Both the position numbers and the translations under genes were made by a program. 64,000 nt of DNA, taken from the NCBI GenBank assembly GCA_963169355.1, contig CAUJCR010000015.1, positions 1 to 64,000 of the forward strand. Direction: 5' to 3'. This stretch comes from Bacteroidota bacterium (GTDB lineage: Bacteria > Bacteroidota > Bacteroidia > B-17B0 > Aurantibacillaceae). The notes under the pieces were generated by a model. It worked only from the letters and a program-made list of their open reading frames with translations, did no database searches and had not been told where the DNA came from. Shown piece after piece: positions 25,024 through 30,882 of the stretch (position 1 is the stretch's first letter; each line of letters begins with the position of its first letter).

Positions 25024-26277
25024 TTAGTTAACGATTAATTTCTGTTGAATAAGTTGCCCATCTACGTTTACAGATACAACATAAACTCCAGCACTTAATT
25101 GGCTTGTAGAGATTAGTTGTGTGTGCATACCGATGGTGTTATTTAAAGACTCTGTAAGTATCACACGACCTGATAAATCCATAACTGATAACACAGCACT
25201 ATTAAATTCTTTCTCAAAATTGTATAACAATGTAACTTGTGCTTGATTAGAAGGATTTGGATAAAGAGCAGTGGTAGCCAAAGTTAAGTGCTCATTTTCT
25301 TTAATACCTACTGCACTTACTTTTTCTTTAGAAAAAATGTAATTACCAGTTGAAGCACCTCCAAATCCAGTAAATATTAACTTCCAAATATCACCTTGTT
25401 TACTCTTTACAAAATAAACAGTATCGGTTGTTAATTTCCAAGATGAAGCATAGGCTTTCCAATCGTAACCAATGATATTAATATCTGTACCAAATGTATG
25501 TGCCGACCAATTATTGTAGGTGCTAGGATTCGTTACATCATCAGCTTGAGCTACATCTACACCTTTATTAGCTAACACACCCGATACAGTATATGGCGTA
25601 GGTATAAATGCGGTGTATTGAGTAAATAATAAATCCCAATTAGCTGATGCCACTGGCTCACGGTTTAACTCCATATTGGTTTGAAGAGAATAATAAGCGA
25701 AATTTTTACCCGAATAAGTAGATTTTAATAAAAATTTAGTTTGTAAATTATTACCATCTAAATCGGCGTATTTAAAATTATAACCACCACCTGCAACATT
25801 AATAATCCATAATTTTTTGTACGAACCATTAGATAATTTAATAACGAATAATGAGTCGCCAGTAATAATATGAGTAACCGAATTATAAACACCCCAACCT
25901 ACATCGTTAGGATTTGAAGTTACCATACCTTGATCAAAAGCACCCATAGCCCATGATGTTTCGCTATTATATTTAGGTGTCCAAGTTGAAATTCCAGTAG
26001 TATCTACTGTTGCCCATGCCGATGTGTCTGCTGACGGATAAGTCCAAAGCATTGTTCCTGTAATAGAGTTAATATGAATAGAGGTACCATAACCACCTGC
26101 CACATCAAAGGCAATATCCCAATTATTTTTAGGTGCCGAACCTTGTTCGTCGTTTTGTAAACTATACCATTTTTGGTTTGCATACATTGCACCAATTGAA
26201 ACGGTATCAATAATAATTTGTGCTTTTGAGCCTAATAAGGCTAACACTGCGATTGAAGTAAGTATAATTTTTTTCAT
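25024..26277 (-). CDS. HmuY-like secreted protein with T9SS sorting domain
   Basis: 417 residues. A signal peptide (KIILTSIAVLALLGSKAQ) is followed by HmuY-like sequence. It shares NWDIAFD, WDLLFTQYTAFIPTPYTVSG and IIGYDWKAY with the lipoprotein at 20184-21146 (WDLVFTQYT, IGYNWKSY). The last 85 or so residues are a type A sorting domain (TTALYPNPSNQ..., VMDLSGRVILTES, LSAGVYVVSVNVDG). The tag predicts export to the cell surface or medium, so this could be a haemophore that passes cargo to the receptor in the same operon. It is the first gene of the operon. Confidence 0.85.
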   Translation of the reverse strand: MKKIILTSIAVLALLGSKAQIIIDTVSIGAMYANQKWYSLQNDEQGSAPKNNWDIAFDVAGGYGTSIHINSITGTMLWTYPSADTSAWATVDTTGISTWTPKYNSETSWAMGAFDQGMVTSNPNDVGWGVYNSVTHIITGDSLFVIKLSNGSYKKLWIINVAGGGYNFKYADLDGNNLQTKFLLKSTYSGKNFAYYSLQTNMELNREPVASANWDLLFTQYTAFIPTPYTVSGVLANKGVDVAQADDVTNPSTYNNWSAHTFGTDINIIGYDWKAYASSWKLTTDTVYFVKSKQGDIWKLIFTGFGGASTGNYIFSKEKVSAVGIKENEHLTLATTALYPNPSNQAQVTLLYNFEKEFNSAVLSVMDLSGRVILTESLNNTIGMHTQLISTSQLSAGVYVVSVNVDGQLIQQKLIVN

Positions 26278-26290
26278 AATGATTTGTTAT

Positions 26291-26370
26291 TTAGAATAAT
26301 TCTAAGTTGAATTATTGCGGTACAAAACTATCATTCTTTACAAAGTAGCACAATACCATAAAAATGGTAT
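26291..26370 (-). promoter_or_regulatory. Promoter of the haem-type operon with an 18-bp operator-like dyad
   Basis: On the minus strand TAGTTTTG (26330-26323) matches the -7 consensus TAnnTTTG exactly. A TTG sits 19 bases upstream at the -33 position. The perfect dyad ATACCAT-AAAA-ATGGTAT (26353-26370, plus strand) abuts that -33 element. A second palindrome, TTAGAA-TAA-TTCTAA (26291-26305), lies in the leader. The rest of the stretch to 26696 holds one repeat copy and a gene remnant. No Fur-type box is seen. Confidence 0.55.
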
Positions 26371-26434
26371 GAAAATTTGATCTTAAGAAAGGGAAAAAAA
26401 TCAGCTCAGAACAGAGGTGTTGTATGAAGTGTTA

Positions 26435-26500
26435 ATCTTTAAAATTCTCTTACACTCATTTACATAAAGATAAGCATAATTTGCTTCATTTTTATAGAAT
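26435..26500. repeat. 66-bp direct repeat, copy A
   Basis: This matches 28082-28147 at 62 of 66 positions in the same orientation. The two copies flank a 1.6-kb segment holding a gene remnant and three small exported-protein genes. On the minus strand the repeat reads open as FYKNEANYAYLYVNECKR and the other copy as FYKNEANYAYFYVNECKR, so it may be a fragment of coding sequence. Confidence 0.9.
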
Positions 26501-26526
26501 GAATACTATAAAAAAGCCGTAAACCC

Positions 26527-26696
26527 CTAGCGACTAATGATGAGTTTTTTATGAAGGCAACCATGTGGCATACTAAGTTGCATCATGTAATTGCCATTTG
26601 CTAAGTGAGCGGTATTAATTAGTGTAGGGCTTTGATTACCAACCTGCTCTTACACACTATGCCCAGCCATGCAAGTATAAAAATGAGCCTTTTCAT
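26527..26696 (-). pseudogene. Remnant of a T9SS substrate gene: signal-peptide start and sorting-domain tail
   Basis: The ATG at 26696 directly follows the stop codon of the upstream gene and starts MKRLIFILAWLGIVC, a signal-peptide-like sequence. In another frame the remaining bases encode the end of a type A sorting domain: TLINTAHLANGNYMMQLSM and then HKKLIISR with a stop at 26527-26529. The parts are out of frame and almost everything between is missing. This looks like a gene collapsed by internal deletion. Confidence 0.7.
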
Positions 26697-27212
26697 TTAA
26701 TTACTTTTCATATAAAATGCGCCATCGGTTAGAGGAAGCGTGTAACTAGGATTTGTACTTAAAGTCATAACAGCAGAAAATGTACCAGCGTATGTGCGAT
26801 TTATTTTATCATAAGTTGTAATATTAATAGTGCCTGTTTTAGATACATAAGTTGAGTTGGGATTACTATAATTTCCAAAATTTAACACAAAACGATTGTT
26901 TTCATTAACATTTGTAGAATCGTGCGTAAAGGTGCCCGTGGAGTTAACCTTTAATGTAAAACCTCCAGATATTGTATCTGAAGAAGGACCATAGCCATTA
27001 ATCATCAAAAGTGTATCTCCAGTTGGAAGATCAAAATTTTGACCATAAACATTAGCTAATGAATAGGATGTATTACCAATTTTAAATGAATAATAATCTT
27101 GTTGTAAATTATTTTGAGTATTTGAAACAGGGCTTGGATTGCTTGTTTTATTCTTATTACATGAAATAAATATAATAAGCAATAGGCTGAAGTATAATGT
27201 ATTTTTTTTCAT
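26697..27212 (-). CDS. Small lipoprotein, DUF6252-like
   Basis: 171 residues. The signal ends with a lipobox (LLIIFISC), then a Ser/Asn-rich linker. The mature domain has YSFKIGNTSYSLA, VNSTGTFTHDS and TGTINITTYDKINRTYAGTF segments. The last motif is typical of DUF6252-type Bacteroidota lipoproteins of unknown role. It lies 5 bases from the next gene in the same direction and immediately before the T9SS remnant. Confidence 0.78.
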   Translation of the reverse strand: MKKNTLYFSLLLIIFISCNKNKTSNPSPVSNTQNNLQQDYYSFKIGNTSYSLANVYGQNFDLPTGDTLLMINGYGPSSDTISGGFTLKVNSTGTFTHDSTNVNENNRFVLNFGNYSNPNSTYVSKTGTINITTYDKINRTYAGTFSAVMTLSTNPSYTLPLTDGAFYMKSN

Positions 27213-27217
27213 GGTGT

Positions 27218-27535
27218 TTATTCTAAATATAAGTTAACTTTATTTACTTTTCTTTCGTTTAATGGTTCCCAAGTACTTCCACTATCACATTCGCAACTTA
27301 CTGTGTAGGCTCTATTCCTTTTCGACCGAAAGGAAAGTGAATATCTACCTTCACTATCAGTGGTTGTATGTGTGCCCTCCGGCTGTGTATCACTACCTAT
27401 AGTCCAATATATTTTAACATCTACATTAGCAACAGGTATATTGTGCTTAGAATACACAACACCTGATACATCGGTGTTTTTACACGAACAAAATAAAAAT
27501 ATAACCAAACCAATTAGTAAAAAGTTTCTTTTCAT
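27218..27535 (-). CDS. Small lipoprotein with carboxypeptidase-regulatory-like domain
   Basis: 105 residues. It has a lipoprotein signal (LIGLVIFLFCSC) followed by one Ig-like CarboxypepD_reg domain: VSGVVYSKHNIPVANVDVKI, then TTTDSEGRYSLSF, then the final NKVNLYLE strand. The single domain without a receptor suggests a structural or binding role in the periplasm or on the surface. It is closely packed between two other small exported-protein genes. Confidence 0.8.
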   Translation of the reverse strand: MKRNFLLIGLVIFLFCSCKNTDVSGVVYSKHNIPVANVDVKIYWTIGSDTQPEGTHTTTDSEGRYSLSFRSKRNRAYTVSCECDSGSTWEPLNERKVNKVNLYLE

Positions 27536-27539
27536 GGTT

Positions 27540-28076
27540 TTATTCTTTATCTATTTTTTTATTACCAAAATTAAACGCATACCCCAACGAAAGTCTTATA
27601 TCGGGAATAGGCTCGTAGTCCTCATAACTTCTATATTCTTTATATAGCTTCATGCCTCCTATTAGCAAATCTACAAAAAAAGAATGATGTTTACTAATAT
27701 TATAACTATAACCTGATAATATAAAAAAATTGGTTTGAGGATTCGTATGGCTTTTATCAAGCTCACCATTCACATAGTAATTTTGAGGGGTTAAATACCT
27801 AGCTCCCATGGCAAAGTGAAATCTTGATTTTTTAGTTGGTAGCGTTTGAATACCTAAAAATGCGGCGTAATGAGTTAAGGATTTATAATACTCTGTTTTA
27901 GTTGGAGCATACATCATATTAACTTGTGTGTATATTAATTTATACTGAAAGCTATAATAAAATTCAAAACTGGGATTAATAAAATTTAAAGTGCCAACGC
28001 CAAGACCAATCTCATTATTTTGCGATTTTAACTTTAAACACACAAATAGTAATAGTATATAAATTTTAATTTTCAT
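27540..28076 (-). CDS. Small outer-membrane beta-barrel-like protein
   Basis: 178 residues. A signal peptide (KIYILLLFVCLKLKSQ) is followed by alternating strands: EIGLGVGTLNF, FEFYYSFQYKLIYTQVN, HFAMGARYL, SFFVDLLIGG and a final DIRLSLGYAFNFG. The pattern and length are those of small 8-stranded outer-membrane barrels. There is no enzymatic signature. It is the first gene of the three-gene minus-strand group. Confidence 0.7.
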   Translation of the reverse strand: MKIKIYILLLFVCLKLKSQNNEIGLGVGTLNFINPSFEFYYSFQYKLIYTQVNMMYAPTKTEYYKSLTHYAAFLGIQTLPTKKSRFHFAMGARYLTPQNYYVNGELDKSHTNPQTNFFILSGYSYNISKHHSFFVDLLIGGMKLYKEYRSYEDYEPIPDIRLSLGYAFNFGNKKIDKE

Positions 28077-28081
28077 ACTTC

Positions 28082-28147
28082 ATCTTTAAAACCCTCTTAC
28101 ACTCATTTACATAAAAATAAGCATAATTTGCTTCATTTTTATAAAAT
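28082..28147. repeat. 66-bp direct repeat, copy B
   Basis: Partner of 26435-26500 (4 mismatches). It lies in the divergent intergenic region between the beta-barrel gene and the response regulator gene. Confidence 0.9.
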
Positions 28148-28187
28148 AATCAAAAAAAGCCATCCCTCAAGTTCTCGTTGATTTTAT

Positions 28188-28195
28188 TAAATTTG
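28188..28195 (+). promoter_or_regulatory. Candidate -7 element of the response regulator gene
   Basis: TAAATTTG is an exact TAnnTTTG match, 18 bases before the ATG at 28214. A TTG lies too close (28178-28180) to be a normal -33 element. Confidence 0.35.
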
Positions 28196-28213
28196 TGAGA
28201 ATAAAAAAATGGT

Positions 28214-28900
28214 ATGAGTCCTAAAATTTTAATTATAGAAGACGAAATTTCGTTGCAAGAAACCCTAAAACTAAACTTAGAGTTTGAGCAATACGAAGTA
28301 AAAGCCGTAGGCTCATGGCAAGAGGCACAACATACCTTACAGCATTTTGTTCCCCATTTATTATTGCTCGATATTATGCTCCCTGATGTAGATGGCATTG
28401 AAATTTACAAACAGTTACGAGCCAAAAATTATACTTTTCCTATTATCTTTTTAACTGCCAAAAGCCACATTAAAGATAAAATAGAAGGGCTAAAATTGGG
28501 CGCCGACGATTACATTACCAAACCATTTGAGTTAGAAGAGCTTTTATTAAGAGTATCAAATGTGCTTAAGCGTCAATCGTTCTCCGAAAAAGACTTGGCT
28601 ACCTTAAGTTTTAATAACTGCGAAATTAATTTTATTACTTTCGAAATTAAAACCATCAATGGCAAAACCGAAACCTTGCCCAAACGAGAAATAGCCCTTT
28701 TAAAATTGCTCACCGATAAAGAAAACGAAGTGGTATCGAGAGATAAAATTTTAGAAAAGCTATGGACAAAAGATGAAAACCCATCATCAAGAACCATCGA
28801 CAATTACATCTTAAATTTCAGAAAATTATTTGAAGTAAACCCCAAAGATCCCAAGCACTTTCATTCCATACGCGGAGTAGGCTATAAATTTATAGCTTAG
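28214..28900 (+). CDS. OmpR/PhoB-type response regulator
   Basis: 228 residues. The receiver domain has the acidic pocket (IIEDE), the phospho-acceptor Asp in LLLLDIMLPDVDG, the conserved Thr in FLTAKS and the Lys in DDYITKPF. The C-terminal winged helix includes LPKREIALLKLL, SRTIDNYILNFRKLFE and the closing HFHSIRGVGYKF. No histidine kinase gene is adjacent, so it is an orphan in this window. Its stop codon lies at the start of a duplicated DUF1653 gene end. Confidence 0.93.
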   Translation: MSPKILIIEDEISLQETLKLNLEFEQYEVKAVGSWQEAQHTLQHFVPHLLLLDIMLPDVDGIEIYKQLRAKNYTFPIIFLTAKSHIKDKIEGLKLGADDYITKPFELEELLLRVSNVLKRQSFSEKDLATLSFNNCEINFITFEIKTINGKTETLPKREIALLKLLTDKENEVVSRDKILEKLWTKDENPSSRTIDNYILNFRKLFEVNPKDPKHFHSIRGVGYKFIA

Positions 28901-29181
28901 TTTTACACTTTTTGAAAACGCTTCATGGGTTTCCCATTTACAGTGATGGTTTCTTCAAACATGTGTTTATACCAAATGTAATTATGATTTAGGTCAAAGA
29001 TGTTTAGTAATTTTTTATCAAGGCGATGAAAAAAATTGTTGCATAGCTTTGCCTATGGAACAATTTTTTGAAAATGTATTGATGAAAAAGAACAAGCAGA
29101 TTGGACTAAATGATAGTTACATTTGGTATTATGTCTCACCCACAGGTTTTGCCCTTCGGGTTGATAGAGTGCTTTGTAAAC
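28899..29181 (-). pseudogene. Truncated DUF1653 gene copy, interrupted by a MITE
   Basis: Without the inserted element, 28899-28969 joined to 29132-29181 aligns over 121 bases with 29987-30107, the 3' end of the intact DUF1653 gene, with only about 4 mismatches. Both copies have the same orientation. The copy lacks the gene's 5' part and contains the insertion at 28970-29131. It can only encode a fragment. The stretch from 28901 to 29226 holds this copy, the MITE and no other gene. Confidence 0.88.
28970..29128. mobile_element. 159-bp MITE with 16-bp terminal inverted repeats and TTA target duplication
   Basis: The ends TACCAAATGTAATTAT (28970-28985) and ATAGTTACATTTGGTA (29113-29128) are inverted repeats with one mismatch. 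TTA flanks both sides (28967-28969 and 29129-29131) and occurs once in the uninterrupted gene copy (30055-30057). Inside is a strong hairpin of AAAAAATTGTT/AACAATTTTTT (29030-29040/29059-29069) with an inner CATAG/CTATG stem. There is no open frame for a transposase, so it is non-autonomous. Confidence 0.88.
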
Positions 29182-29226
29182 AGGATTAGACGGTTATGTA
29201 AAGTAACTATTTTATTAATTCTATCT

Positions 29227-29925
29227 TTATTGCAATTGAACTATTAGAGAATCATAACCGCTTTGACACATTTCAAATTCTTTCGTTATCTGAATGATAT
29301 TGGTATTTATTAGATATGGATTAAATGTATATTTAAATGTTGCTGATATTGTATTTTTTCCCTCGAAAGGATAACCAAATCCTGAATAATTGTTACAATA
29401 AAACAAAGTATATTCAGAGAATGGACCAGCAAGTTTAGACCAATTACCAGATGAATTAGGTGTTGCTAAATTGAAATAATATAATGTATCTAAATTATTG
29501 AAGGGAGTTGAAGCTTTCACCTTTACAAAAAAATTAACCTTAGGACTTGCCTGTATAGTTCCTATCTCTTTTTTATGTTCAGGTTCATCTTTTAAATCTA
29601 AACCAAAAGCATATATTATACCATTACCAATTGAAAGTGAAACACCTTCTGTATTAGCTAATGGTAATGTTATACTGAAATAGCCATTGTTATCAGTATT
29701 ACCAGTTCCGATTTCACCACCTGATGGCTGGGAAAGCCAATTGCTACTTTGTCCTTGATAAAACCATAATGGTTTGTTTTTGTATGGTAAATTACAAGTT
29801 TCCATAATTCTACCTGTAAAAGTAACTTTAAGAGGCTCTGCTTCCTTTCTGCATTTTTTAGAACAACCTGAAAATAATATAATAACGCAAAGCGTTATTA
29901 TATTAAGATAATTAATTCTTTTCAT
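29227..29925 (-). CDS. Lipoprotein of unknown function
   Basis: 232 residues. The signal ends in a lipobox (CVIILFSGC). The mature part opens with FTGRIMETCNLPYKNKPLWF and has a carboxypeptidase-regulatory-like stretch (GTGNTDNNGYFSITLPL). Several cysteines occur (METC, FYCNN, FEMCQSG). No named family is recognised. The gene stands alone between the two direct copies of the DUF1653 3' end, as if it came with the duplication. Confidence 0.72.
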   Translation of the reverse strand: MKRINYLNIITLCVIILFSGCSKKCRKEAEPLKVTFTGRIMETCNLPYKNKPLWFYQGQSSNWLSQPSGGEIGTGNTDNNGYFSITLPLANTEGVSLSIGNGIIYAFGLDLKDEPEHKKEIGTIQASPKVNFFVKVKASTPFNNLDTLYYFNLATPNSSGNWSKLAGPFSEYTLFYCNNYSGFGYPFEGKNTISATFKYTFNPYLINTNIIQITKEFEMCQSGYDSLIVQLQ

Positions 29926-29990
29926 ACAATTATGATTACAGTTAAACGAATATATAAAATTTTTTGAGTTAAAAAATTGTAGTAATAGTT

Positions 29991-30197
29991 TTACACTTTT
30001 TGAAAACGCTTCATGGGTTTTCCATTTACTGTGATGGTTTCTTCAAACATGTGTTTAGGTCTCACCCACAGGTTTTGTCCTTCGGGTTGATAGAGTGCTT
30101 TGTAAACTACCATTTCCTCTAATGTTTCGCTGTGCTTGGCTACGCCTATTACTTCGTAATGCTTGCCTTTGTAGTGCTGATATAATCCTAATTCCAT
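29991..30197 (-). CDS. DUF1653-domain protein
   Basis: 68 residues from the ATG at 30197 (MELGLYQHYKGKHYEVIG). The family hallmarks are LGLYQHYKGK at the start, EEMVVYKALY in the centre and LWVRPKHMFEETI near the end. An upstream ATG at 30227 is open, but the one at 30197 overlaps the stop codon of the preceding gene (TAATG), the sign of translational coupling. The function is not known. Its last 121 bases are duplicated at 28899-29181. Confidence 0.88.
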   Translation of the reverse strand: MELGLYQHYKGKHYEVIGVAKHSETLEEMVVYKALYQPEGQNLWVRPKHMFEETITVNGKPMKRFQKV

Positions 30198-30619
30198 TAG
30201 CTTGTATGATCGATAACAATGACCCATTGGTTATTTATTTTTTTCCAAAGTAGTGTAAAATAGCCTCCTACTGGCTTTTCTCTACTCAGCTCCCACTTAC
30301 CAATAATATAAATAACGTTCTCAGAAAATTGTTGATTGCTTAAAATTGTAAATTTTAATTCGCCCATCGAGGCTTTATTAGGATAACTTTTTTTATAATT
30401 AGTAAGCGTTGCTTGCCAACCATAGGTAATGCCTTTGCTACCTATAAATTGTAGGCTATCGCTTTTCCAATAGGTAGTCATAAAACCATCAATATCGGCA
30501 CGGTTCCAGCAGGCTTCTTGCTGGTGCATAAGAGCTTCTACCTTTTGCTGGTCGGGGCTTTGAGCCTGCACAGTATAGTAGCTTAATAATAGGGTAAAAA
30601 ACAGATATAGTTTGCTCAT
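30197..30619 (-). CDS. Exported SnoaL/DUF4440-like NTF2-fold protein
   Basis: About 140 residues from the ATG at 30619 (another lies at 30628). A signal peptide (LYLFFTLLLSYYTVQAQ) is followed by an NTF2-like domain: KVEALMHQQEACWNRADIDGFM, YWKSDSLQFIG, GWQATLTNYKKSYP, GKWELSREKPVGGYFTLLWKK and WVIVIDHTS. Members are enzymes or binding proteins with varied substrates. It is the first gene of a two-gene unit with the DUF1653 gene. Confidence 0.85.
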   Translation of the reverse strand: MSKLYLFFTLLLSYYTVQAQSPDQQKVEALMHQQEACWNRADIDGFMTTYWKSDSLQFIGSKGITYGWQATLTNYKKSYPNKASMGELKFTILSNQQFSENVIYIIGKWELSREKPVGGYFTLLWKKINNQWVIVIDHTS

Positions 30620-30637
30620 ATTTTTCATAAAAATATT

Positions 30638-30670
30638 ATTGTATAAAGATAAAAAAATATAGTACCTTTG
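30638..30670 (+). promoter_or_regulatory. metH promoter
   Basis: TACCTTTG (30663-30670) matches the -7 consensus TAnnTTTG exactly. ATTG (30638-30641) lies 21 bases upstream in the -33 region. Transcription would start just before the riboswitch. Confidence 0.6.
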
Positions 30671-30689
30671 TTGACCGTTCTTTAAAATT

Positions 30690-30803
30690 ACTTATTAAGA
30701 AAAGCCGAGGGACACGCCCAATGAAGCTTTACCAACCCTATAGTAAATAAATATTTTTTTATAGAAGGTGGGAATTCGTTCCGAGTACATCGGAAAAATA
30801 AGT
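30690..30803 (+). ncRNA. SAM-I (S-box) riboswitch upstream of metH
   Basis: The conserved S-box elements occur in order: P1 strand ACTTATT, kink-turn side with GCCGAGGGACACGCC, CAATGAAGC, ACCAACC, a variable P3 with a long AT stem, GGTGGGAATTC, P4 CCGAGTACATCGG, and P1 closing strand AATAAGT. P1 pairs 30690-30696 with 30797-30803. In known members S-adenosylmethionine binding stabilises P1 and turns off methionine genes. It precedes metH directly and a terminator sits between them. Confidence 0.92.
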
Positions 30804-30837
30804 CAGAATAATATTTAGAAATTACAATTTATATGTT

Positions 30838-30876
30838 ATCCCTTCTGACAAAACAACACAGAAGGGATTTTTTTAT
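30838..30876 (+). terminator. Riboswitch-controlled intrinsic terminator
   Basis: ATCCCTTCTG (30838-30847) pairs with CAGAAGGGAT (30859-30868) and a T-run follows. The alternative antiterminator pairs GTCAGAA (30802-30808) with TTCTGAC (30844-30850). This uses both the 3' end of P1 and the terminator's left arm, so the two states exclude each other. The metH ATG follows 7 bases later. Confidence 0.9.
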
Positions 30877-30882
30877 TTATAT

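Noticed and set aside
26353-26370. Fur box
   Set aside because: The dyad ATACCAT-AAAA-ATGGTAT lacks the GATAATGAT pattern.
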